Position numbers and translations under genes: made by a program. Source: a virus. Taken from it: a DNA stretch of 57,859 nt. The stretch lies in the IMG/VR virus record IMGVR_UViG_3300030114_000014, positions 1 to 57,859 of that record, one strand, 5' to 3'. This document shows, in pieces, positions 7,737 to 16,160 of this stretch (position 1 is its first letter; each line of letters starts with the position of its first letter). The notes under the pieces were generated by a model. That model was not told the origin of the DNA, ran no database searches, and saw only the letters and a program-made list of their open reading frames with translations.

Positions 7737-8168
7737 CTACCTCTCTATCTCATATAATTTAATGAAACGTGTTAGTGACTCAGGAAGTGGAACAAAATCA
7801 GGACCACTCCATACTCCCATAACTGTTTTGTAAAGTTTGCTTATATCTAAATGATTTTCTTTCTCATATGACTTAATCTTATTTAATATTATTTTAGCTA
7901 CTGCACCGGAATATCCTAAATTAGGAAGATGCCAAAAGTGTCCAATCTTTAATTGCATAATAAGCCACTTATTAAAAGCTAAAGTTCTATTATGAACTTG
8001 ATACTGATATTTCATTGGAACTATTGAATCTATTCCTTGTGGAAAGAAACTTATATCAGTACAACCTCCACATTGTATTGATACTGCAAACATATTATTT
8101 ATCTTATCTATAGTTTTGTTAGCATCTTCCCATCCAGGATATAATTCTTCGCTACTCTTTAACTCCAT
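7737..8168 (-). CDS. Hypothetical protein, 143 aa
   Basis: Not recognised. A CGGC pair lies near residue 33. I chose the ATG at 8168 (MELKSSEEL) with AGGTGATGAAG upstream rather than the frame opening at 8189. It overlaps the stop of 8152-8409. Confidence 0.75.
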   Translation of the reverse strand: MELKSSEELYPGWEDANKTIDKINNMFAVSIQCGGCTDISFFPQGIDSIVPMKYQYQVHNRTLAFNKWLIMQLKIGHFWHLPNLGYSGAVAKIILNKIKSYEKENHLDISKLYKTVMGVWSGPDFVPLPESLTRFIKLYEIER

Positions 8169-8409
8169 CTTCATCACCTGTCTTTTCATAATATTCTACT
8201 GAAGATATATCCCTAGCATTGATAGCAACTCTATTGAGTTTACAATGGACATTATAATCCATTTGATCTGTATATAATTCATAATATTTAAATCCATCAC
8301 CATTCAGTGATGCAATAAAAACTAATGGTGATGTATCAGATGCAATAGCATATCTTTTCCCATTAGTTAAAGTTACTATCAAGGCTATTTTTTTAGCAGC
8401 TTCACTCAT
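8152..8409 (-). CDS. Hypothetical beta-rich protein, 85 aa
   Basis: Begins MSEAAKKIALIVTLTNGKRY and contains FKYYELY, similar to 3804-4031. AAGGAGAGTGAGAACG precedes the ATG at 8409. Function unknown. Confidence 0.75.
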   Translation of the reverse strand: MSEAAKKIALIVTLTNGKRYAIASDTSPLVFIASLNGDGFKYYELYTDQMDYNVHCKLNRVAINARDISSVEYYEKTGDEDGVKE

Positions 8410-8557
8410 CGTTCTCACTCTCCTTGCCAATCAGTTTATTGTCGCAAGCCAATCCTCTTTTAGTAAAAATACATTTCTTCTCACACTGTGAAGTACAGAA
8501 ATCACAGCAGTTGATGCAACCCTCTTCATTATTTATTGATATTTTACATTGAACCAT
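8402..8557 (-). CDS. Cys-rich small protein, 51 aa
   Basis: MVQCKISINNEEGCINCCDF then CTSQCEKKC: eight cysteines in the first 35 residues, probably a zinc or iron-sulfur binding knot. AAGGTGACAGTA precedes the ATG. It overlaps both neighbours. Confidence 0.68.
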   Translation of the reverse strand: MVQCKISINNEEGCINCCDFCTSQCEKKCIFTKRGLACDNKLIGKESENDE

Positions 8558-8849
8558 TACTGTCACCTTCAATCTCTTTTATACTTAACCTATTTCCGTC
8601 TAAGGTTACTATTATTTTATCTGTTTCTTTTAATTTACTTGCATTGAGTAAAAAACAAAGACTGAAAGTTTCTAGCGATAAATGACATAGATAACTGGTT
8701 TTTTCTCCTTTATCGATAAAGACATCTTCTTTCTTTTGATTTTCATTTTCTTTGATATAATCCCATAAAACTTCCTTTGTATAAGGAACACCTGTTTTAA
8801 TTGGTAAAATATCAGCATCTGATCTTTTTATTAATTCTGTTGATTTCAT
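8544..8849 (-). CDS. Hypothetical protein, 101 aa
   Basis: Not recognised. Contains a short hydrophobic stretch (LCHLSLETFSLCFLLNASKL), probably buried rather than membrane-spanning, and a beta-rich tail. Operon member, overlapping 8402-8557. Confidence 0.75.
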   Translation of the reverse strand: MKSTELIKRSDADILPIKTGVPYTKEVLWDYIKENENQKKEDVFIDKGEKTSYLCHLSLETFSLCFLLNASKLKETDKIIVTLDGNRLSIKEIEGDSNGSM

Positions 8850-8861
8850 TAATTTGCCTCC

Positions 8862-9158
8862 TTAATACAGTGCACATCTAGGGTTTGGAAAAGTTCCTTT
8901 CTTATGAGTTGCATACATCTTTTTAATAATCTCTTTTTGATTTTCAGTGAATCCCCACTCACTAAGTTCTTCATCGGATATACTTCCAAATTCTTCATTA
9001 TTAATTCCATTTTTAATTATTCCAAATACTTTATTCTCAACATCTTCTTTATATGGCTCATCAAGTCCATTCCATATTTCTCCGATTTCGTAGTTTGAAG
9101 TGACTTCACCTACCACTTCCTTAACTATTTCATTCATTTTATCATCACTTATTCTCAC
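8862..9158 (-). CDS. Hypothetical acidic protein, 98 aa
   Basis: Not recognised. Acidic and probably helical (MRISDDKMNEIVKEVVGEV), with no Cys cluster or TM. Overlaps the end of 9145-9639. Confidence 0.75.
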   Translation of the reverse strand: MRISDDKMNEIVKEVVGEVTSNYEIGEIWNGLDEPYKEDVENKVFGIIKNGINNEEFGSISDEELSEWGFTENQKEIIKKMYATHKKGTFPNPRCALY

Positions 9159-9639
9159 TATTTTCGCCCTCCCATTTGATTTTATTTTTTCCTATCAATT
9201 CATCAGCTTTTCTTATAGCTGCTATTGCTTTGTCTTTAAATCCAACGGAACTGTAATCAATTTTTATATAATAATTTAGCCATGTCATAAAACCTATTCG
9301 ACCTTCCATCTTTTTGTTGTATAATCTTTCCAATTCAAATACATGATCATTAAACTCATCACTCAAATCAATTACAGCAAGAAGATTATTAATACTTACT
9401 AAATCTTCTATCATTCGTGGCTCATTTCTGTCTTCTATTCCGATTACTGTATCATCCTTAATTAATTGAGAATCTGTTATAATAAAAGCTGTTTGTTTTA
9501 AATTCAAAGCAGTAGTGATTGATTCCACTACTGCTGAATTTATCATTGATGATTGATTCATGTTGAATCCTTTGTTTATAAGCTCTACACTTTCTGGATT
9601 CATTACTTTAAAATCTATAGAATATTTATATTGACTCAT
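9145..9639 (-). CDS. Hypothetical protein, 164 aa
   Basis: Not recognised. I chose MSQYKYSIDF at 9639 because GGGAGGGAGAAAATC precedes it; the longer frame reads through that site. No membrane helix. Confidence 0.75.
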   Translation of the reverse strand: MSQYKYSIDFKVMNPESVELINKGFNMNQSSMINSAVVESITTALNLKQTAFIITDSQLIKDDTVIGIEDRNEPRMIEDLVSINNLLAVIDLSDEFNDHVFELERLYNKKMEGRIGFMTWLNYYIKIDYSSVGFKDKAIAAIRKADELIGKNKIKWEGENSENK

Positions 9640-9847
9640 GATTTTCTCCCTCCCATTTGATTTCATAACTTATTTCTGTTGGTATTATTATTTTCTCCTC
9701 ATGCTTCGCACATACAGACAAATTAAAGGTTTCACCATCATGGAGCCTTAAATCTAAACTTGAATTAGTACAAACAAAAGGAATAGTTTTGATTGCTTCG
9801 TTCTCGCAACCCTCGACACAACATTTTATACAAATCCCTCCAATCAT
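9626..9847 (-). CDS. Small Cys-rich protein, 73 aa
   Basis: CIKCCVEGCE at the start and a later CAKH give a zinc-ribbon-like pattern. The ATG at 9847 lacks a clear ribosome-binding site, and GGAGGG lies just after it, so the true start may be slightly downstream. Its leader holds an 11-bp inverted repeat. First sizeable gene after the box at 9897-9911. Confidence 0.6.
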   Translation of the reverse strand: MIGGICIKCCVEGCENEAIKTIPFVCTNSSLDLRLHDGETFNLSVCAKHEEKIIIPTEISYEIKWEGENHESI

Positions 9848-9896
9848 AAAACAAAATATTAAAGAAGAAATAAACTTAGTCTTAAGCTCTTTCTTC

Positions 9897-9911
9897 TTTA
9901 ATGTCTTATAC
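9897..9911 (-). promoter_or_regulatory. Box GTATAAGAYATTAAA
   Basis: Exact copy (GACATT version) 50 bases before 9626-9847; it may drive much of the left minus-strand operon. Confidence 0.7.
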
Positions 9912-9937
9912 TAATTAATCCAAGACTTTGATGAATT

Positions 9938-10036
9938 TCATTCCTTGCTCTCCTTGCCACTTGCACCTCGCACAAATGCTAGCGTGATAATCAGCAATAC
10001 TATATAAATGATGATTCCTATTACTACAGTTTTCAT
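9938..10036 (-). CDS. Single-TM micropeptide, 32 aa
   Basis: MKTVVIGIIIYIVLLITLAF followed by a short polar tail. CGGAGGTG before the ATG at 10036 makes a real gene likely despite its size. One of the small membrane proteins on this strand; function unknown. Confidence 0.6.
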   Translation of the reverse strand: MKTVVIGIIIYIVLLIITLAFVRGASGKESKE

Positions 10037-10119
10037 GGCTTACACCTCCGTTCTGTTTTATATTGTATCATCTATGTCATGGCTTGCGTGGAAAATATAC
10101 TAAAATGCAAAATTGAGCG

Positions 10120-10730
10120 CAATTTATACTCGTCAGTACAAAAACATAGAATACTCTGATAATTTGTACTCATCAGTATAATAAAAAACTATAATGTGGA
10201 CACTTACAATTTCTGTAAGTGTCCTTGTGGACATGGTGGGCGTGGCTCTCTGAAAGGAAATAATTGCTTTGGAAAAATAAGGGTGTCCTCAAGTGTCCAG
10301 TAAGTGTCCACCAGTAATGATAATATTTGGTAAATCATTTTTGGGGAAACCCTTATGGACACTTACTTATAGGTTATATATATATAATATAATATAATAA
10401 TATATATATATTAGGACACTTTAAGATAAACTATATAGGGGTAATTTTTTAATTCACTCCTTTTCCTTTAAATTCTCTCTTATTTTAAGATTTTTTTAAA
10501 GAATTTTTACATAAAGGGGGATACCCTTAGCTAAAAAGTGTCCAAATTCATCATTTTTAGTGAGAATCCTTTTTGGGACAAGAAAAAAGCTTGGACACTT
10601 TGTGGACACCCATTTATTTCCATCTGTCCACTTTTTATTTTTCTTTTCCTGGACTAGAAATTTCTCAATTATATGAAAAGTCCAAAATGGACACTTTGAT
10701 TTTAAAAGTGTCCATTGTCAATTAGAAATG
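10120..10730. repeat. Iteron-like block, candidate origin or partition site
   Basis: No gene lies between 10037 and 10810. Exact TGGACACT or AGTGTCCA occurs at 10197, 10292, 10303, 10356, 10537, 10592, 10688 and 10707, in both orientations. One-mismatch copies start at 10218, 10413 and 10603. Two pairs form 10-bp inverted repeats (10198-10224 and 10688-10714). A pure A/T run fills 10374-10412, and two copies of TACTCRTCAGTA sit at 10127 and 10167. Iterons plus an AT-rich element are typical of origins or centromere-like sites; this is inference. Confidence 0.55.
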
Positions 10731-10769
10731 ATTATCAATTAGTTGATGATTTTGAACCTAAAATGAAAA

Positions 10770-10793
10770 ATTGGAGGGCAATTGCCCTCCAAT
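10770..10793. terminator. Palindromic terminator
   Basis: Perfect palindrome built on GGAGGGCAATTGCCCTCC, just past the stop of 10811-11575. Confidence 0.65.
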
Positions 10794-10810
10794 CGGTATT
10801 CAAATGAATT

Positions 10811-11575
10811 TTATTGTACGACAGTCAATCCAAACCATGAATTATCATCATCAACTACTGTGCAATAGCCAAATTGTAGCATAATAGCATCGAAAGTTTC
10901 TAATTCAGGAAGATAGTACATATGATTTCTAGATGTTTTATAATATTCATACAAACCTTCACAAGAAACACTGAACAATCCTTCTTTAGTAGAATTACGT
11001 AGAAAATCACGTACATCTTTAATTACTAGTTCAATAGGCATAGATTTATTAGCTTTTGCTAGCTGAGAATTAAGTGAAGAATTAGTGAGATTTAATTGTT
11101 TATTATATATCTTTAATTCATGAACTTCCTCTATTGATTTATTATAATTTGAATTAAGATTATTAGCTACTTTAGTTTTTCTTACAAGTTCATCAAGTTT
11201 TTTCTCATATGCACTTTCAAACTCATTAGCTACCTTAGTTTTTCTATCAAGTTCATGTACTAGATTGGTATTTCTATTAAGTAAACTTCTAACTTCTCTT
11301 CCTCTTTCATTAAATTTTCCTAGTAATTCATTATATTTCTTCGACCAATTAGCTTCACTCTCTGTAAGTTCTTCATTCTCTTTTTTTAGATCCTCATTTT
11401 CTTTTTGTAGTTCACTTTTAATTACTGGATGCTCTTCAATTATAGTTATTCCTGATTTAACTAAAGTTTTTTCAAGCCTACCTCCATCAGAGTAAACCAC
11501 TTTTCTTGCTGACTCATCCTTTGTTTTTGATAACATAGCTTTTCTCACCAATCCTTCGATACGTTTTGTCTTCAT
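10811..11575 (-). CDS. Coiled-coil protein next to the iteron block, 254 aa
   Basis: Residues about 60-180 are a long coiled coil (SELQKENEDLKKENEELTES). The N-terminus is basic (MKTKRIEGLVRKAMLSKTKD), and a compact C-terminal domain of about 70 residues follows. I chose the ATG at 11575 with GGGAGGAATTAAAT upstream; the longer frame only translates the promoter box. Its position beside the iterons makes a DNA-binding, partition or initiation role conceivable, but no family was recognised. Confidence 0.8.
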   Translation of the reverse strand: MKTKRIEGLVRKAMLSKTKDESARKVVYSDGGRLEKTLVKSGITIIEEHPVIKSELQKENEDLKKENEELTESEANWSKKYNELLGKFNERGREVRSLLNRNTNLVHELDRKTKVANEFESAYEKKLDELVRKTKVANNLNSNYNKSIEEVHELKIYNKQLNLTNSSLNSQLAKANKSMPIELVIKDVRDFLRNSTKEGLFSVSCEGLYEYYKTSRNHMYYLPELETFDAIMLQFGYCTVVDDDNSWFGLTVVQ

Positions 11576-11621
11576 ATTTAATTCCTCCCGAAAGTAATTT
11601 CGAAAATGATATATCATTTTC

Positions 11622-11636
11622 TTTAATATCTTATAC
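11622..11636 (-). promoter_or_regulatory. Box GTATAAGAYATTAAA
   Basis: Exact copy 47 bases before 10811-11575. Confidence 0.7.
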
Positions 11637-11724
11637 AAGATTTAATAGATAATATATAATAACTTGTAACAAACCTCTTTTTAATCTAAAATAAAGATAG
11701 AAATTAAAGGAGGTAGAAAAGATT

Positions 11725-14700
11725 ATGAAAAGAGCAATTAACGTGAGTGAAGCTATGATGGCTTCATTAGCACTAACTTCTGATTATGAAACAGTAGATC
11801 ACGAAAAGATAGATAAGGTAGCCAGTTCAGTTCAAAATACTTGTTTAGAAAAGATAGCTGGAATCTATATTGATAACCCTACTCAAGAAAATATAGAAGA
11901 CTTTATTAGAAAATACATGTATAATGAACTTACTTTCTTTCCAAGAGTTCTGGAAGTGGGTGTATCCTTTATACCCTCTAGTTTTGACAAGGTGCGAAAA
12001 AACCTCGTAGAAGATGGCACAGGTGCCGTACAAGTCAAGGTTAGAAGCAAAATAGTGGAACTTCCCTTTATGATTCATGGAGGTGATTTAGAGCCTTTTG
12101 ATGTCATTCAAATGGACAACCAAAGAGTTCCATATTCTAGGGAAAATCTGCAAAAAATTATAATCAACCTAGACAGACAGCTTGAGAAAGAACAGTCAGG
12201 CGAAAGCGATGGCTCACCATACCAAGGATTGGCAGATTATACCAATCCATCAACAGCACCCGGATTCATGGGAGATGTGCTGTCTATTAGAGATTCTCAA
12301 AGTTACACTCCAGGGTCAGGCAGATACGTCACTGCGTCATCAGAGTTCACAGAACTAGAGAAGACTGCTAGTAACTACAGTGAAAAGAATATCCAAGATT
12401 TAACAACTGACCAAATGATAAGTGTTCTCAATAAAGATGGAGATTTATCATTCGATACTCATTCTCAATTGAAGTCAGCAAGCGAAACCTTGGACGATTT
12501 AATTAAAGAAGCAGAGTTCCATGAACAATGCCAAGCAAAAAATAAAGCTGAAAAGAAATCTTCAACTCATGAGTTTTATGAAAATCTAAAGAAAGATTTA
12601 GCTGATGGTACAGATAAGACTGCATCAGAAAATATGTTAGGTGAAATAGAATTTATTGGTAACTCTAATCCTACACCAGCTGGATTATTAGAAAAATCTG
12701 CTGATGAATATGATGCTATGGGACTTGGTTGGAGTTCTCATAGAAAAGATTTAGCTGATGGATTCGATAAGGCACTTCAAGATGTTGAAAGAGAAAAGTC
12801 AACAGTACCAGCACCAATGGATGGGGAAGATGCAGTCAAAACAATACTAAGAGAATCCGGAATGAAACTTGATAATGGAAATATAGATAAAGAAGCTAGT
12901 GATCACATGAAGCGTTTCGTTGAGGATGGTAAAAATAACTTCAAGGCAATATTTGGTAATTTCACAAAGAAACCACACTCTAACGAAGGCTTAGAAGAAT
13001 TAGGCTCTCTTAGAAATCAATTCAAGAAACATGCAGGTGAAACTTTCGTCGTTACTGATTTAAATGCAATCATGGAAAAAGTTGCCAGTTTAAAACCTAT
13101 GACAGAAGAAGAAATGAATACTATTGCATTTGTTTTAAATAAAAGAGCAGCCATGAATACTAGAGATGAACTTGAAAAATTAGCAGCTGATGAAGAAAAG
13201 CAAACACCTACTAGAAAAGACCTGGACAATGCTGAAAAAATGGTCAAGTTTAAATTTGAAGATGCAAGACATTTCGATCATGGAACATTTATTGTATTCC
13301 CTGAAATAAAAGATGGTCAAGTTTCTATGACACCAGGAATAGTTTTATCTAACCTTGATACATCATTCATGAGTGGAAAAACTGCTGGGTTTAAGTTTGT
13401 ATGTGCGAACGATGGAAGAATTAAAATCTTAGAAAAAGATGCATTCTTATGTAAGAAAGTAGATTCAGCTTTCAAACTTGTAACTACAGAACTTAGGGCT
13501 CTACAAAATAATGATAACTTCTTTGCACTTAATGGCGATAAGGTTACAATCCCATTAAACATTGGATTTATAGGTAATTTATCTTATGGAAATTCAATAG
13601 GAGAAAATAAGATAAGTACTGTTGGTTATTACTATAACTGTAAGCCAATCAATTCAGGATATACAAACAGTTTATTTAGTGGAAAGACTGTGAACTCAGA
13701 CAGCACAGATATCTATACTCTAGATGAACACAAGTTTGAACAAGTATCACATGAAGATTTCTTAACTGCGAAAGCAAAGGAATCAGGGTTATCGGAAGAT
13801 ATCATCAATTCACTAATGAGTTATTCAGGTAGAACTCAAAAAGAAGTAGTTGTTGCAGATCCTCATTCAAAAGTAATTAAAATTGCTGGAATTATAACAA
13901 CTAACTTTAAGGACCAAAATGAGTTTGATACAAAGAATCAATTACATGATGCAGGTTATGATGTAGAAAAGGTTGCCTTTGCTCTTAACACTGTAGTTGT
14001 TGAATGTGTTGATAGAAGAGTAGGCATATACAACGTCTTTGTTGATTATAAGGATACTAATCAAAGATTCTTTAATCTAAGAAATCAAAACTTCAATAGA
14101 ATTAAAGAGGGTAAAGTTCGTGCTGTTCTTAGAATACTTAGATTCCAAGGAAATAAGCTAAATGAAATTATATACAAAGCTAAGAATGAACCAAGAGCTA
14201 GTTACCCAATACCAGCTGAATGTACTGCACAAGATATTCAAAAACTTCAAGGTGGAGCAATGACAAATGTATCTACTCGAGCAGTTAAGAATATTGTTCA
14301 AAAATATGTAAACCCACTAGATATTGCTAAGACATTGGCTTCGACAGTTATGGGAGCTATGATTACCAAATCTGTTGTTAATATGGCTACACCAGGTGGT
14401 GCTGTATTTAAGGCTGGAAATATTCTAGGTAAATTAGCTAATGAAACTGCAGAGTTATCACCTAAGTTTGAAAAGTATGCTCAAACACATGAGTCAGAAG
14501 AATACTTAGATGTAGCTAGAATATTAGGTATCGGATATAATTTATCTGAAAAGCTTGCAACTATAATTGAGGATAACAATAATTTATATCCAAACATCAA
14601 AGAAGTTGTATCTGATATAAGCCTTGCAAGACCAGTATTAGAAAAGATAGCTTATGATTTAACTGCACTCAAGGTTAATGGAACTTATCACAATATCGAT

Positions 14701-14973
14701 ACAGGTGTTGATAAGAATGATATTAATCGTGCTGTAGCAACTATCGATAACATCTATAAGATAGCTAAATGCTTAGATGAATCTATTGATAAAGATAAGT
14801 TAGACTTTAGCAAGAAATCAGATAAAGATAAAGAAGAAAAAGAAGCAGGGACAGATACAATGTTCGGAGCAACTACTGATGCAGCTTCTAAAGCAGTTAA
14901 AAATGTGAATGGAGCAGCAGGCACATTATCTACAATACCTCAACCAAACGTAAACAATGGCGGTGCAATGTAA
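11725..14973 (+). CDS. Large putative virion protein rich in EKxA motifs, 1082 aa
   Basis: Largest gene in the window and first of the plus-strand morphogenesis genes. AAAGGAGG precedes the ATG. The E-K-x-A motif or a near variant recurs throughout (LEKIAGI, LEKTASN, MEKVASL, LEKLAAD, VEKVAFA, SEKLATI, LEKIAYD), often followed by S, G or A. There is an Ala/Gly hydrophobic stretch near residue 875-905. The tail is lysine- and aspartate-rich. No fold recognised; a structural or internal virion protein is inferred from company and motif. Confidence 0.85.
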   Translation: MKRAINVSEAMMASLALTSDYETVDHEKIDKVASSVQNTCLEKIAGIYIDNPTQENIEDFIRKYMYNELTFFPRVLEVGVSFIPSSFDKVRKNLVEDGTGAVQVKVRSKIVELPFMIHGGDLEPFDVIQMDNQRVPYSRENLQKIIINLDRQLEKEQSGESDGSPYQGLADYTNPSTAPGFMGDVLSIRDSQSYTPGSGRYVTASSEFTELEKTASNYSEKNIQDLTTDQMISVLNKDGDLSFDTHSQLKSASETLDDLIKEAEFHEQCQAKNKAEKKSSTHEFYENLKKDLADGTDKTASENMLGEIEFIGNSNPTPAGLLEKSADEYDAMGLGWSSHRKDLADGFDKALQDVEREKSTVPAPMDGEDAVKTILRESGMKLDNGNIDKEASDHMKRFVEDGKNNFKAIFGNFTKKPHSNEGLEELGSLRNQFKKHAGETFVVTDLNAIMEKVASLKPMTEEEMNTIAFVLNKRAAMNTRDELEKLAADEEKQTPTRKDLDNAEKMVKFKFEDARHFDHGTFIVFPEIKDGQVSMTPGIVLSNLDTSFMSGKTAGFKFVCANDGRIKILEKDAFLCKKVDSAFKLVTTELRALQNNDNFFALNGDKVTIPLNIGFIGNLSYGNSIGENKISTVGYYYNCKPINSGYTNSLFSGKTVNSDSTDIYTLDEHKFEQVSHEDFLTAKAKESGLSEDIINSLMSYSGRTQKEVVVADPHSKVIKIAGIITTNFKDQNEFDTKNQLHDAGYDVEKVAFALNTVVVECVDRRVGIYNVFVDYKDTNQRFFNLRNQNFNRIKEGKVRAVLRILRFQGNKLNEIIYKAKNEPRASYPIPAECTAQDIQKLQGGAMTNVSTRAVKNIVQKYVNPLDIAKTLASTVMGAMITKSVVNMATPGGAVFKAGNILGKLANETAELSPKFEKYAQTHESEEYLDVARILGIGYNLSEKLATIIEDNNNLYPNIKEVVSDISLARPVLEKIAYDLTALKVNGTYHNIDTGVDKNDINRAVATIDNIYKIAKCLDESIDKDKLDFSKKSDKDKEEKEAGTDTMFGATTDAASKAVKNVNGAAGTLSTIPQPNVNNGGAM

Positions 14974-14995
14974 ATATAAAAGAAAAAAAGATATT

Positions 14996-15018
14996 GAGGG
15001 CGAAAGCCCTCCTTTTTT
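14996..15018. terminator. Intrinsic terminator GAGGGC...GCCCTC
   Basis: GAGGGC-GAAA-GCCCTC hairpin with a T6 tract, between converging genes. The same stem recurs at 15446, 15707, 16140 and 20094. Confidence 0.8.
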
Positions 15019-15373
15019 ATATTGCTTTATATTTTTGTTTCATTCTGTCTATTGATTTTGTAATTTCATCTTCTACTATTTTCTGCTCTTCAATTGTTAG
15101 TATCCTGCTATCATTTTTTGCTATGCTCTTAATATAACTTCTTACTATTTCATTTTTACATTGATCTAATGCATCTACTCCTACTTCTTTAACTATAATT
15201 TCAGTTACTCTATCTATTGATTCTTCTGTTGACCTATCTAATTCTTCTGTTGCCTTATCCAATTCCATTCGCTCTTTATTTGCTTTTGTATTTGATATTA
15301 ATAATGCTGTTGCTACTATTCCTCCTAATACTGTTACCCCTGCTACTACTGCTAATATTATCTTATCTTTCAT
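15017..15373 (-). CDS. Small single-TM protein, 119 aa
   Basis: MKDKIILAVVAGVTVLGGIV then charged helical sequence. The hydrophobic segment contains AGVTVLGGIVATA, related to the GVTA-type segments of its paralogues. AAAGAGAGTGATAAAT precedes the ATG at 15373. Family function unknown; probably anchored in the host membrane with the long tail cytoplasmic. Confidence 0.85.
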   Translation of the reverse strand: MKDKIILAVVAGVTVLGGIVATALLISNTKANKERMELDKATEELDRSTEESIDRVTEIIVKEVGVDALDQCKNEIVRSYIKSIAKNDSRILTIEEQKIVEDEITKSIDRMKQKYKAI

Positions 15374-15410
15374 ATTTATCACTCTCTTTCTTTTTATTTA
15401 TTACGTATTC

Positions 15411-15425
15411 TTTAATTTCTTATAC
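15411..15425 (-). promoter_or_regulatory. Box variant GTATAAGAAATTAAA
   Basis: One-base variant of the repeated box, 38 bases before 15017-15373. Confidence 0.6.
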
Positions 15426-15443
15426 CACAAGATAGCAAAGATT

Positions 15444-15470
15444 TTGAGGGCTTTCGCCCTCCTTTTTTAT
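15444..15470. terminator. Intrinsic terminator GAGGGC...GCCCTC
   Basis: GAGGGC-TTTC-GCCCTC followed by T6 on the plus strand, past the stop of 15467-15646. Confidence 0.75.
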
Positions 15471-15646
15471 TTTGCTTCTAATTTTGTTTTTTCTTTAAAT
15501 AATTCATCTCTTTCATCCATTAATCCATTTACTGCTAATTCTCTACTTTCTTCATCTTTTTCACTTCTGAACGGTCTTTCTGTTATCACTTTAACTTTAC
15601 TATCTATTCTACTAATCTCTGCATTTATTTGTTCTAATCTACTCAT
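15467..15646 (-). CDS. Small coiled-coil protein, 59 aa
   Basis: MSRLEQINAEISRIDSKVKV and a long charged helix, with no TM segment. Same leader (AAAGAGAGTGATAG) and box spacing as the membrane paralogues. Function unknown. Confidence 0.75.
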   Translation of the reverse strand: MSRLEQINAEISRIDSKVKVITERPFRSEKDEESRELAVNGLMDERDELFKEKTKLEAK

Positions 15647-15671
15647 ATCTATCACTCTCTTTCTTTTATTC

Positions 15672-15686
15672 TTTAATGTCTTATAC
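15672..15686 (-). promoter_or_regulatory. Box GTATAAGAYATTAAA
   Basis: Exact copy 26 bases before 15467-15646. Confidence 0.75.
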
Positions 15687-15704
15687 TATAAATAAGCGAA
15701 GATT

Positions 15705-15726
15705 TTGAGGGCTTTCGCCCTCTTTT
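15705..15726. terminator. Intrinsic terminator GAGGGC...GCCCTC
   Basis: Same hairpin as at 14996, after 15726-15863. Confidence 0.75.
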
Positions 15727-15863
15727 TATTTATTTTCATAATCTTTAATTTTTCCTCTTAATTTATCTACATCACCTCTTACATCTTGTATTGTTACTAT
15801 TGTTCCTGCTACGAACCCAACTATTGCTGATATTCCTATTGCTAATATTATATCTTTTTTCAT
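15726..15863 (-). CDS. Small single-TM protein, 45 aa
   Basis: MKKDIILAIGISAIVGFVAG TM segment then a 20-residue charged tail. The ATG at 15863 lies close to the stop of 15865-16080, so both share one transcript. Too short for standard gene callers. Confidence 0.7.
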   Translation of the reverse strand: MKKDIILAIGISAIVGFVAGTIVTIQDVRGDVDKLRGKIKDYENK

Positions 15864-15864
15864 A

Positions 15865-16080
15865 TTATTCTACCTCGCCTTCAATTTCATTATTGTTTGT
15901 ATCTAATGCTCTCATTACTAATCCTGCTGCTAATCCTATCCCTGCATGTACTGCTAAATATAATACTGCTTTTACACCTTCATTTGTCTTATTTTTTATT
16001 ATATGTTCACTTACTTTTTGTGCTGTTATCACCGCTACTACTCCTACTACATATCCAATTATCATTTTATCTTTTTTCAT
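15865..16080 (-). CDS. Small membrane protein with two hydrophobic segments, 71 aa
   Basis: MKKDKMIIGYVVGVVAVITA and a second segment (AVLYLAVHAGIGLAAGLVM). Leader AAAGAGAGTGATTAAT before the ATG at 16080; the longer frame reads through the box. Function unknown. Confidence 0.78.
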   Translation of the reverse strand: MKKDKMIIGYVVGVVAVITAQKVSEHIIKNKTNEGVKAVLYLAVHAGIGLAAGLVMRALDTNNNEIEGEVE

Positions 16081-16105
16081 ATTAATCACTCTCTTTCTTT
16101 TATTC

Positions 16106-16120
16106 TTTAATGTCTTATAC
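16106..16120 (-). promoter_or_regulatory. Box GTATAAGAYATTAAA
   Basis: Exact copy 26 bases before 15865-16080. Confidence 0.75.
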
Positions 16121-16137
16121 AAGAAAATAGCAAAGAT

Positions 16138-16160
16138 TTTGAGGGCTTTCGCCCTCATTC
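16138..16160. terminator. Intrinsic terminator GAGGGC...GCCCTC
   Basis: Same hairpin class, after the stop of 16160-17488. Confidence 0.7.

Noticed and set aside
10197-10714. CRISPR array from the TGGACACT repeats
   Set aside because: Repeats are 8 bases, in both orientations and irregularly spaced; no cas genes are present.
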